From: a virus
Length of the DNA: 20,577 nt
Reading direction: 5' to 3' (one strand)
IMG/VR virus record: IMGVR_UViG_3300031963_004722
Location: 1 to 20,577 of that record
In this document: piece after piece, positions 1 to 5,830 of the stretch
Numbering within the stretch: the first letter of the stretch is position 1
Layout: every line of letters begins with the position of its first letter
Position numbers and translations under genes: made by a program
The notes under the pieces: model-generated
What the model saw: the letters and a program-made list of their open reading frames with translations, nothing else
Database searches by the model: none
What the model was told of the DNA's origin: nothing

Positions 1-8
1 GCAGAACA

Positions 9-293
9 ATGGGGATGACCAAAGATGAAAAACAGTATCTGTCACGAGTCTCAGAACTCGGTTGTGCTGTCTGCCGAAGATTGGGATACCCTGGAACGCC
101 TGCTGAAATCCACCATCTGCGAGCAGGGCAGGGATGGGGCCGCAGTAGCCATTACCATGCAATACCACTCTGCCCCGAGCACCATAGAGGCAAAACTGGA
201 GTTCATGGACTAGGAACCAAAGGCTTCCCAAAACACTACGGGTTTACGGAACAAGACTTACTAGAGGATGTGCGGTGTTTACTATCTCCCTGA
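9..293 (+). CDS. Ref-like RecA-dependent HNH nuclease
   Basis: Small HNH nuclease resembling phage P1 Ref (RecA_dep_nuc family), which in P1 acts with RecA filaments to cut DNA in recombination. The 94-residue product has a CxxC pair near residues 19-22, an IHH motif at about 34-36, then SHYHAIPLCPEHHR with the second metal-binding Cys/His group, and a GVHGLG...YG tail typical of the Ref core. The long basic N-terminal tail of P1 Ref is absent. ATG at 9 or 15 would both work. The frame stays open to the left window edge and no ribosome binding site is visible, so the true start could lie outside. The stop overlaps the next gene by 19 bases. The family is clear; a role in homologous recombination beside the YqaJ exonuclease downstream is inferred. 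Confidence 0.8.
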   Translation: MGMTKDEKQYLSRVSELGCAVCRRLGYPGTPAEIHHLRAGQGWGRSSHYHAIPLCPEHHRGKTGVHGLGTKGFPKHYGFTEQDLLEDVRCLLSP

Positions 294-880
294 CGTTTTA
301 TAACGACCACGAGCACCTACACAGGCATATAGATGCTTGGCGTACATATCCTTATGTAGAGAAGCAAATAATAGACGACGGCAGTATTTCTCCCCCAGAT
401 GCAGATGTTCCTATCTACCGAATACACAGAGACATACCTTGGAACATTCCTGGGGCTAGAAACTTAGGAGCTACTGTCTGCCCGACGGAGTGGATTCTCT
501 TTTGCGATATGGACCAGACGTTTAGCAAAGAGGCGATAGATGCCATTATTGACACCAAGCTAGAAAGAGGGACTTTCTACTCCTTCCAGCGTAGGAACCG
601 ACCTAGAACCGCAGGCACGATGTTAGTCAGCAGGATGGACTACTGGCGGGTCGGTGGTTACGACGAGGATTTTGCCGGACATTACGGATACAACGACCCT
701 TACCTGAGAGCGTTGTTTTTACGCAACAATGTCCGAGAGGTAACACTTCCCATAATCTGCGACCAGCATAGTGCCGACTGCCAGCTAATCCGTACCCCAA
801 ATAATGAGGGTCTATACCAGCAAAAATTGCGGGGTGAGCACAGCCGAAACTACCTGAGATTTACATGGCAAAGGTACTAA
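275..880 (+). CDS. GT-A fold (family 2-like) glycosyltransferase
   Basis: Likely nucleotide-sugar-dependent glycosyltransferase of 201 residues. Residues 1-10 form the first beta strand (ISLTFYN), followed by IIDDGS at 32-37, ARNLGA at 61-66 and the metal-binding DMD at 78-80, in the family 2 order. A GGYDEDFAGHYGYNDPYL segment near 147-164 looks like the acceptor-side GG(Y/W)DE motif. There is no membrane segment, so it is probably cytoplasmic. The start is GTG at 275, preceded by AGAGGA at 263-268 with 6-base spacing; no ATG in frame keeps the first strand. It overlaps the Ref-like gene by 19 bases and the next gene by 16. The donor sugar and acceptor (DNA base, virion protein or host polysaccharide) cannot be read from sequence. 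Confidence 0.8.
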   Translation: MFTISLTFYNDHEHLHRHIDAWRTYPYVEKQIIDDGSISPPDADVPIYRIHRDIPWNIPGARNLGATVCPTEWILFCDMDQTFSKEAIDAIIDTKLERGTFYSFQRRNRPRTAGTMLVSRMDYWRVGGYDEDFAGHYGYNDPYLRALFLRNNVREVTLPIICDQHSADCQLIRTPNNEGLYQQKLRGEHSRNYLRFTWQRY

Positions 881-1518
881 TCTACACCTCGATTTTCGGG
901 GACTACGACTCGCTGAAGTCTCAGCCCGAGCAGTCCATAGACTGCACATTCATGCACTTTCGCCAACCGCACGAGGAACTAGGGGATAACCCTAGATTGC
1001 AGGCTAAGTATTACAAGCTCGTATTACACCGGATTTTTGGCTCTGAGAGCCCTTTTGATTACACGATATGGGTAGACGGGTCGGTACAGATTGCAAGCCC
1101 GTATTTCGCCGAATACATGGTTTCCCAGGCAAAAGACTCGTGGTGTATGTTCACCCACCCCTGGAGGGACTGTATATACGATGAGACCGAAGAGGCTCAC
1201 GATATGGTCAAGTATCTAGACGAACCTATGAAAGAGCAGATGGCTCACTATGCGAGCCAGGGTATGCCTAGAAACTTTGGCATGACCTCCGCTGGGATTA
1301 TTTGTAGGAACACCCGAAACCTGTCTGTAGTGGGGTTAGATGAGATGTGGTGGCGAGAGATTATGAGGTGGGGGATAAAAGACCAGATTCCGCTGCAATA
1401 CGTCTTGTGGAAAACAGGCCAAGAGATATTGCGGTGCGATAAGCCTTTGTTTGGCAACGGCTTATTTACAATTCATGCAGGCCACAGGGCAGAGGAGTAT
1501 AGAAAATTAAAGCGATAG
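865..1518 (+). CDS. TOD1/MUCI70 (DUF616)-like glycosyltransferase
   Basis: A 217-residue protein resembling the TOD1/MUCI70 glycosyltransferase-like domain (formerly DUF616). The N-terminal strand VLIYTSIFGDYD is followed by an Arg/Lys-rich KYYKLVLHRIFG segment and the signature YTIWVDGSVQI near 66-76, where the Asp replaces a DxD-type donor site. HPWRDCIYDE and an AGIICRNT strand follow, as in that family. No signal peptide or membrane segment is seen. It starts at ATG 865 inside the end of the preceding glycosyltransferase, with only a weak upstream GAG. It overlaps the following gene if that begins at ATT 1506. Its place between two other glycosyltransferase-like genes suggests they act on one glycan or one modified substrate, but this is inference. 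Confidence 0.75.
   Translation: MAKVLIYTSIFGDYDSLKSQPEQSIDCTFMHFRQPHEELGDNPRLQAKYYKLVLHRIFGSESPFDYTIWVDGSVQIASPYFAEYMVSQAKDSWCMFTHPWRDCIYDETEEAHDMVKYLDEPMKEQMAHYASQGMPRNFGMTSAGIICRNTRNLSVVGLDEMWWREIMRWGIKDQIPLQYVLWKTGQEILRCDKPLFGNGLFTIHAGHRAEEYRKLKR
1491..1497 (+). promoter_or_regulatory. Ribosome binding site that points to an ATT start
   Basis: AGAGGAG lies 8 bases upstream of ATT 1506. No ATG, GTG or TTG in the third glycosyltransferase frame lies within reach of it. The first conventional start, GTG 1530, has no purine-rich element in front of it. This is the main reason to place the gene start at 1506. Confidence 0.55.
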
Positions 1519-2192
1519 CCATAGCAACCGTGGACGGGAAGTGCCTTCCGGTCCTTGCAGCTTCTATTACCTTTTATGTCCCCGAGGATGTGGTTGTGTA
1601 TCTGTCGGGGTCGGAGATGAAATTACCTAGGCACAAGACGGTAAATTTACTCAACGAAGCGAGTAATTTTGGTGACGCCTTCAATACGGTGATGGGTCGG
1701 GCTTTTCAGGACTTCGACGAGGTGGTGTGTTGCAACGACGATATTGTGTTCAACCCCTACACCTGGAAGCTGCTTGCCGAGGATATTTCCATTATCAGAA
1801 GAGAAAATAACCCCCTCGGCTGGGTCGCATGCCGAAGCGACTACGCGAGAGGATACCAAAATATCCGAGTTGGCAAGGGAGACATAGGCGACTTTTTCAA
1901 GTACCAAAGCGAGCACCATATCCTGACTGCTGAGGTCATAGCTCCTATCTGCGCCTATATCCACAAGGATGCCTGGGTAGACTTCCCGCCCTTGAATTGG
2001 TTTAGTGACGACATCCAATGCCTTGACATAATGTCTAAGGGTTATCTAAACTTTATAAGTCGGGCGTATGTCCACCACGTTGGCTCCCAGACCTGTGGGC
2101 AGGACGGACTAAAATGTATTGCAGATGCACAACCTTGGATTCGAGAGAATAGGCCAGAGCTTTACGAACGATGGTTTCCGAAGAGCGACTAA
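1506..2192 (+). CDS. Glycosyltransferase-like protein, probable ATT start
   Basis: Putative GT-A-type glycosyltransferase, third in the row. With the start at ATT 1506 it has 228 residues and opens with a hydrophobic strand (KAIAIATVDG). Starting at GTG 1530 gives 220 residues and loses that strand. The frame opens after a TAG at 1500, so the start must lie between 1503 and 1530. CNDDIVFNPYTW is the likely metal/donor site, and ACRSDYARGYQNIR and FSDDIQCLDIM follow as in phage family-2-like enzymes. There is no membrane segment. It overlaps the previous gene by 13 bases and the next by 22. The fold assignment is fairly secure; sugar and acceptor are unknown. Confidence 0.68.
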   Translation: MKAIAIATVDGKCLPVLAASITFYVPEDVVVYLSGSEMKLPRHKTVNLLNEASNFGDAFNTVMGRAFQDFDEVVCCNDDIVFNPYTWKLLAEDISIIRRENNPLGWVACRSDYARGYQNIRVGKGDIGDFFKYQSEHHILTAEVIAPICAYIHKDAWVDFPPLNWFSDDIQCLDIMSKGYLNFISRAYVHHVGSQTCGQDGLKCIADAQPWIRENRPELYERWFPKSD

Positions 2193-2581
2193 AAAATTGG
2201 GCTTGGTATTGTGCATGGGGCCATGTCGGGCCAGAGGTCCGCACCACCGCCGCTTCTGCTGAGGGGAACTACGAATCTGACGACGTTTTTGAGGGCGAGG
2301 AGCCTAGACTTGAACCGGATATGTTGGACGGGCAGCTAGTGGAAAACGCTATAAGGCAGCTCCCAGAAATGTCCCGCAAGGTTCTAAAGGCACGTTATAT
2401 AATGTATCCGTACCATCTGAAGCACACCGTATCCCAAAGGCTACGGATTTCGGTGGACAGGCTTGAAAGTGAATTACATATCGCCAAGAGGAGGCTTTAT
2501 GACCGATTACAGAGAAATACTTCAGGGAACCGAGGAGTGGCTGAAAGCTCGGTTGGGTTGTCTAACAGCATCACGGGCTAA
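2171..2581 (+). CDS. Sigma region 4 / antiterminator-like HTH protein
   Basis: A 136-residue probable transcription regulator. Residues 1-20 (VSEERLKNWAWYCAWG) and the acidic linker resemble small phage regulators. From about residue 60 the pattern QLPEMSRKVLKARYIM...VSQRLRISVDRLESELHIAKRRLYDRL reads like sigma-70 region 4 or a Q/ArpU-type phage HTH: LP..R.VL..RY, then a recognition helix. There is no region 2, so it is not a full sigma factor. It may control late gene expression, but that is inferred. ATG 2171 lies within the end of the glycosyltransferase gene and has only a weak ribosome binding site. The last 27 codons or so, after the HTH, overlap the exonuclease gene by 83 bases. Confidence 0.6.
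   Translation: MVSEERLKNWAWYCAWGHVGPEVRTTAASAEGNYESDDVFEGEEPRLEPDMLDGQLVENAIRQLPEMSRKVLKARYIMYPYHLKHTVSQRLRISVDRLESELHIAKRRLYDRLQRNTSGNRGVAESSVGLSNSITG
2488..2494 (+). promoter_or_regulatory. Ribosome binding site of the YqaJ-like exonuclease
   Basis: GAGGAGG ends 4 bases before ATG 2499. It fixes that ATG as the start rather than the in-frame ATG at 2463, which would add 12 unrelated residues and lies deeper in the upstream gene. Confidence 0.6.
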
Positions 2582-3095
2582 TGATGCCTGCGCTGCCGAA
2601 ACGACAGCCGCTTATCAAAACTATCTCTGGCAGCTTGTAGCAGAACGCGAGACAGGTCTTGCAGAAGATACCTACGTCAACGCCGATATGCAGCGGGGAA
2701 CCGAAAAAGAACCCATCGCCAGAGCCGCCTACGAGGCCCACACAGGGACTTTCGTCACCCAGACAGGGTTCTGGCTCCACCCCGAAATCCCGTACTTTGG
2801 CGCTTCTCCTGATGGCCTGGCCGGAAAAGGTCTTATCGAAATCAAATGCCCGAGAACAAGCACCCACCTCCAGTACCGAAAAGAAGGCAAAGTCCCTACG
2901 AAATACAAGCGACAGATGATGTGCCAACTGCTCTGTACGGGCAGGAAGTGGGTGGACTTTGTTAGCTTTGACGACAGGGTGCGGGAGTCTAAAAGACTTT
3001 TTATAGTCCGGTTTGAACCCAAGCAGTCAGAGTTAGACGAGATGATGGAGAAGGTTCAGGCTTTCTTAAAAGCAGTCGCCAAGGAGTGCGAGTGA
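2499..3095 (+). CDS. YqaJ/lambda-exonuclease-type recombination nuclease
   Basis: Phage 5'-3' exonuclease of the YqaJ/lambda Exo (PD-(D/E)XK) family, expected to resect double-strand ends for single-strand annealing. It is 198 residues long, usual for the family. GCLTASRAND at 20-29 is the conserved N-terminal Ser/Arg motif, and RGTEKEPIARAAYE at 66-79 carries the helical Glu. FGASPDG (D105) and LIEIKCP (E114, K116) form the catalytic D...ExK. RQMMCQLLCTG at 138-148 matches the conserved Gln helix. No annealing protein (Beta/RecT) is recognisable nearby; the SSB-like small protein and Ref-like nuclease are the other recombination candidates. The gene is coupled to the next ORF through GTGA at 3092-3095. 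Confidence 0.88.
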   Translation: MTDYREILQGTEEWLKARLGCLTASRANDACAAETTAAYQNYLWQLVAERETGLAEDTYVNADMQRGTEKEPIARAAYEAHTGTFVTQTGFWLHPEIPYFGASPDGLAGKGLIEIKCPRTSTHLQYRKEGKVPTKYKRQMMCQLLCTGRKWVDFVSFDDRVRESKRLFIVRFEPKQSELDEMMEKVQAFLKAVAKECE

Positions 3096-3241
3096 ATACA
3101 GTCTTGGTAGAAGCTCTCGCGCAGGAAATCTATGAGGTTATAGACCAGTACGGGGAGCAGATGCCAGTAGCGGCTGTGGTGGGTGTTTTAGAGGCGGTGA
3201 AGTATCAGTTGATGCGAAGAGCATCGGGGGATGAAGAGTGA
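3092..3241 (+). CDS. 49-aa hypothetical helical protein
   Basis: Short ORF of 49 residues filling the space between the exonuclease and the dehydratase genes. AAGGAG at 3081-3086 lies 5 bases before the GTG start, which overlaps the upstream stop (GTGA). Its own TGA at 3239-3241 overlaps the next GTG start in the same way. The product is acidic with a basic patch (LMRR) and reads as two amphipathic helices, VLVEALAQEIYEVIDQYG and VAAVVGVLEAVKYQLM. No family is recognised. The good ribosome binding site and coupling on both sides support real translation. Confidence 0.6.
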   Translation: MNTVLVEALAQEIYEVIDQYGEQMPVAAVVGVLEAVKYQLMRRASGDEE

Positions 3242-4224
3242 AAATTCTAGTAACAGGCGGGGCAGGATTTATCGCCCACCATCTGATAGACGAGCTGCTC
3301 TTGAAAACAGATGCGGAGATAGTCAGTCTAGACAGACTTGACTACTCTGGGAATCTGAACCGGCTACATAACGTCTTAGAAAACAACCCCCACAAGAAGC
3401 GGGTAAAGATTGTCCATCACGACCTGAAGGCTGAAATAAACCCCCATGTGGCCTCCCATATTGGGAAGGTAGACATCATCCTGCACCTGGCCGCTGGGAG
3501 TCATGTAGACCGTTCTATCGACTTCCCAATGGAGTTTGCGATGGACAACACCATCGGGACGGTCAACCTCTTAAATTATGCTCGGACGATAGATATACAA
3601 AGACTTGTATATTTTTCCACGGACGAGGTGTTTGGTCCGGCCCCCGAAGGCGTGTTTTATAAAGAAAACGATAGATACAACTCTACTAACCCATATTCCG
3701 CTAGTAAGGCTGCGGCAGAGGAGTTCTGCGTAGCGTTTGAGAATACCTACGGACTTCCGGTGTGGATTACGCACACCATGAACGTATTCGGGGAAAGGCA
3801 GTCGCCTGAGAAGTACATTCCGCTTTGTATTAAAAAGGTGGACAGGAAAGAGAAGATTACGATTCACTCCGACCCGTCTAAAACCAAGGCTGGGAGCAGG
3901 CATTACATCCACGCCCGAGACGTAGCAGACGCCATGCTTTTCCTGCTAAACGAGGTTAAGCAGGCAGATAAGTGCGCTAAGTTCAACATCGTAGGCAAGG
4001 AGGAATGGGACAACCTAAAGGTCGCAACTACGATTGCGGATATACAGGGTAAACCCTTGCACTACGAGATGGTGGACTTTCATTCTTCTAGACCAGGACA
4101 CGACCTGAGATACGCCTTAGATGGCTCGAAGATGGCAGCTCTAGGCTGGGTTCCGAGAATAGATATTGCAGAGAGGTTAGAACAGGTAGTTAATTGGAGC
4201 TTGAAAAACAAGGAGTGGCTATGA
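3238..4224 (+). CDS. dTDP-glucose 4,6-dehydratase-like SDR enzyme
   Basis: Extended short-chain dehydrogenase, closest to RmlB, which makes dTDP-4-keto-6-deoxyglucose from dTDP-glucose with bound NAD. The 328-residue product has TGGAGFIA at 6-13 (Ala replaces the third Gly of GxxGxxG), LHLAAGSHVDRSI at 82-94, STDEVFG with the RmlB catalytic pair D129/E130, and YSASK with Y153/K157. FGERQSPEKYIP and SRPGHDLRYALD at 284-295 are nucleotide-sugar-binding signatures of RmlB. The length fits the family. GTG 3238 overlaps the upstream stop, and the gene ends in an ATGA overlap. No RmlA, RmlC or RmlD is visible, so host dTDP-glucose is probably the source. Together with the glycosyltransferases it suggests a phage-made deoxysugar; a related UDP-sugar epimerase or dehydratase is possible. 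Confidence 0.82.
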   Translation: MKILVTGGAGFIAHHLIDELLLKTDAEIVSLDRLDYSGNLNRLHNVLENNPHKKRVKIVHHDLKAEINPHVASHIGKVDIILHLAAGSHVDRSIDFPMEFAMDNTIGTVNLLNYARTIDIQRLVYFSTDEVFGPAPEGVFYKENDRYNSTNPYSASKAAAEEFCVAFENTYGLPVWITHTMNVFGERQSPEKYIPLCIKKVDRKEKITIHSDPSKTKAGSRHYIHARDVADAMLFLLNEVKQADKCAKFNIVGKEEWDNLKVATTIADIQGKPLHYEMVDFHSSRPGHDLRYALDGSKMAALGWVPRIDIAERLEQVVNWSLKNKEWL

Positions 4225-4334
4225 ACTGGACTGTATTTGTAGTGGATTGGGATTCTCTAGGACCGGCCAAGTTTCTGCTGTTTATGGCCGGAGTCGTTAT
4301 ATTTTCCGTGTGGTCAGAATGGCGTCGTGGCTGA
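4221..4334 (+). CDS. 37-aa single-membrane-segment peptide
   Basis: Tiny ORF (37 residues) starting at ATG 4221 in an ATGA overlap with the dehydratase gene. AAGGAG at 4210-4215 with 5-base spacing supports translation. Residues 16-31 (KFLLFMAGVVIFSVWS) form one hydrophobic segment, followed by a short basic end (EWRRG). It overlaps the next small membrane protein gene by 16 bases. No homologous family is recognised. It is probably an inner-membrane peptide of unknown role. Confidence 0.5.
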   Translation: MNWTVFVVDWDSLGPAKFLLFMAGVVIFSVWSEWRRG

Positions 4335-4462
4335 TTGCAGGGATAGGTGTTGTATACCTTCTAGTAGCGGTTCAACTGCTGGTAGAGGGTAAAATAGGGC
4401 TAGGCATAGCCTTTCTAGGTTATGCACTAGGTAATGTGGGCTTGTACTTAGCAGCGAGGTGA
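4319..4462 (+). CDS. 47-aa two-segment membrane protein
   Basis: Small membrane protein of 47 residues starting at ATG 4319; an upstream start at GTG 4310 or ATG 4247 would add unlike, Arg-rich residues. Two hydrophobic helices (WLIAGIGVVYLLVAVQLLV and GIAFLGYALGNVGLYLAA) are separated by a short EGKIGL loop, a hairpin seen in many small phage membrane proteins of unknown function. No strong ribosome binding site is visible, so it may depend on coupling to the overlapping 37-aa ORF. It is not placed with the lysis genes, so calling it a holin would be unsupported. Confidence 0.55.
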   Translation: MASWLIAGIGVVYLLVAVQLLVEGKIGLGIAFLGYALGNVGLYLAAR

Positions 4463-4464
4463 AT

Positions 4465-4692
4465 ATGCAATACGACAATACTAATAGTGGGGTTTTGTTT
4501 AAGAACGAATCCGAGAACGAGAAGGCTCCGGCTTACAAGGGCAAGATAAACGTGGACGGCAAGGAGTACGAACTGGCCGCGTGGATTCGGGAAGGCAAGA
4601 AGGGTAAGTTTATGAGCCTGAAGGTTCAAGAGCCGCGGCAGAAAAAGCCCGAACCTGACCTAGTCGCAATGGACGATGATATTCCTTGGTGA
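4465..4692 (+). CDS. Small protein with SSB-like acidic C-terminal tip
   Basis: A 75-residue protein (77 if GTG 4459 is used). GCGAGG just before 4460 favours ATG 4465. The start region (YDNTNSGVLFKNE) and the KGKINVDGKEYELAAWIREGKKGKFMSLKV core match a common family of small phage proteins, some annotated DUF736-like. The core reads as a short beta barrel. The tail is acidic and ends in MDDDIPW, almost the DDDIPF tip with which bacterial SSB binds its partners. A role at single-stranded DNA during replication or recombination is plausible but inferred. It overlaps the upstream stop region when GTG is used and the next gene's alternative starts. Confidence 0.65.
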   Translation: MQYDNTNSGVLFKNESENEKAPAYKGKINVDGKEYELAAWIREGKKGKFMSLKVQEPRQKKPEPDLVAMDDDIPW

Positions 4693-4697
4693 ACAAC

Positions 4698-5102
4698 ATG
4701 AGCATTTTCTATGACGTAGATGCCTTTATGAAGGCGGCGGGACACGGACCAGACCAGAAAAAGGTCGGTCTGTACCTAGACTTGGTGCGGGAAGAAATTG
4801 GGGAGTTAGAAGAAGCGATGGCCGCTTTTCACTCTTCCGAGAACCTTCAGGACGAGCAGGTAGCAAAAGCAGACGCTTTGGATGCGATTTGCGACTCTAT
4901 CTGGGTCTTGATAGGTCTAGGGAAGGTCATGGACCTGCCAATTGAGTGGGGGTGGGATGAGGTCACAATCACGAACCTCAAGAAGATTGACGCCGAACTA
5001 GGAACCGTCTTGCGAGACGACCACGGCAAGATTATGAAACCTCCTGGCTGGAGACCTCCCAATATGCTCAGGATTATCCAAGAGTTTGATAAGCAAAAAT
5101 GA
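4698..5102 (+). CDS. MazG-like nucleotide pyrophosphohydrolase
   Basis: All-alpha NTP pyrophosphohydrolase-like protein (PRA-PH/MazG superfamily), which hydrolyses (d)NTPs or related nucleotides to monophosphates. With ATG 4698 it has 134 residues; GTG 4689 and TTG 4686 are alternatives and none has a clear ribosome binding site. The metal-binding EExxE is at 32-36 (REEIGELEEA). The second helix, DALDAICDSIWVLIGLG, has D59, D62 and D66 where ExxD is usual. A GHGPDQ segment at 15-20 and the WDEVTITNLKKID helix also fit phage members. Phage MazG-like enzymes are thought to tune nucleotide pools; the substrate is not determined by sequence. Confidence 0.78.
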   Translation: MSIFYDVDAFMKAAGHGPDQKKVGLYLDLVREEIGELEEAMAAFHSSENLQDEQVAKADALDAICDSIWVLIGLGKVMDLPIEWGWDEVTITNLKKIDAELGTVLRDDHGKIMKPPGWRPPNMLRIIQEFDKQK

Positions 5103-5601
5103 ACTCAGGAGCCTCTTTACTTACAAGAGAGGCCACCTGTACTGGAAGCCCCGACCCGAGGAGTCGTTTGCCAAGTATTCTGCTTATGTGATGTGGAATA
5201 GGAGATATGCCAGCAAGAGGGCTGGCTCTCCTAACAAACGGGGTTATATCAGAATTGGTATAGCCAAGAAGTACTACATGGAGCACCGGCTCATCTGGCT
5301 GTTTCATAAGGGATGGTTGCCAGAGGCTATCGACCACAGAAACGGGAAACCAGCAGACAACAGGATGTCTAATCTCCGTGCGGCTACGCAGATGGAGAAC
5401 CGCTGGAACTCTCGTAGGAAGCAACCTACCAAGACGAATGTAAAAGGGGTCTACAGGCGGGATAATGGCAAGTATGAAGCCCACATCTGCGCCGACCACA
5501 AACGAATACACCTCGGGGTCTTTGTTCGCAAGCGAGACGCCATTAGAATCGTATCAGCCGCCAGAAAAGCGTTGCATAAAACATTTGCTCGGCATCGTTA
5601 G
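5086..5601 (+). CDS. HNH endonuclease with AP2 domain (homing type)
   Basis: Free-standing homing-type endonuclease of 171 residues. The HNH core runs from about 66 to 110: EHRLIWLFHKGWLPE, IDHRNG with D83/H84, DNRMSNLR and the N105 region, the usual HNH_3 pattern. Residues 121-165 (GVYRRDNGKYEAHI...HLGVFVRKRDAIRIV...ARKALH) form an AP2-like DNA-binding domain. TTG 5086 gives the expected N-terminus (MISKNELRSLFTYKRGHLYW) and overlaps the MazG-like gene by 17 bases; the first in-frame ATG, at residue 36, would cut this region off. Such genes move by cutting alleles that lack them. No disrupted gene is seen around it. Confidence 0.85.
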   Translation: MISKNELRSLFTYKRGHLYWKPRPEESFAKYSAYVMWNRRYASKRAGSPNKRGYIRIGIAKKYYMEHRLIWLFHKGWLPEAIDHRNGKPADNRMSNLRAATQMENRWNSRRKQPTKTNVKGVYRRDNGKYEAHICADHKRIHLGVFVRKRDAIRIVSAARKALHKTFARHR

Positions 5602-5627
5602 CCGGGGTGAATTTATAGCTTCTAGGG

Positions 5628-5632
5628 AGGAG
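5628..5632 (+). promoter_or_regulatory. Ribosome binding site before the 62-aa ORF
   Basis: AGGAG in the 40-base gap after the HNH gene, 9 bases before ATG 5642. It marks that ATG as the start; the frame stays open upstream only because it runs through the HNH gene in another phase. Confidence 0.45.
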
Positions 5633-5641
5633 ATACTAGAG

Positions 5642-5830
5642 ATGGTCATGTCCGAACACGAAGCCAAGATAGAGGGTCTAGCTCGCTTTGTGCTGAAGAT
5701 GAGAACGAAGGAAGAAAGAAGAAAGTGGTTGCAGGGGTTCGAGGATAAGAACGGACTAGACGTTACTCTTGAGCTGAAGAGTCGGATTCTTGAGATGAAT
5801 AAAGCGAAACCTCGTCCTTCCGACGTTTAA
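5642..5830 (+). CDS. 62-aa charged helical protein (DUF7696-like)
   Basis: Small, highly charged, helical protein of 62 residues (ATG 5648 would give 60). EAKIEGLARFVLKMRTKEERRKWLQGF followed by an LELKSRILEM helix resembles a group of small phage proteins with an R...EARYVL...R..(Y/W)L pattern, annotated as hypothetical or DUF7696. The function is unknown. It is the last gene of the left block, and its final 68 bases overlap the 3' end of the lysozyme gene on the opposite strand. Confidence 0.5.
   Translation: MVMSEHEAKIEGLARFVLKMRTKEERRKWLQGFEDKNGLDVTLELKSRILEMNKAKPRPSDV

Noticed and set aside
1647-2018. 123-codon open frame on the - strand within the third glycosyltransferase gene
   Set aside because: It has no recognisable motif and lies fully antisense to a gene with clear glycosyltransferase pattern.
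2571-2927. Open frames antisense to the exonuclease gene
   Set aside because: They overlap a gene with a complete set of catalytic motifs and have no recognisable domain or ribosome binding site.
4319-4462. 47-aa two-segment protein considered as a holin
   Set aside because: It lies in the recombination/sugar block far from the endolysin and on the opposite strand, so a lysis role has no support.
5465-5641. Long N-terminal extension of the 62-aa ORF
   Set aside because: This part runs through the HNH-AP2 gene in another phase, and its Ser/Thr/Pro-rich translation has no family pattern; a ribosome binding site at 5628-5632 supports the later start.
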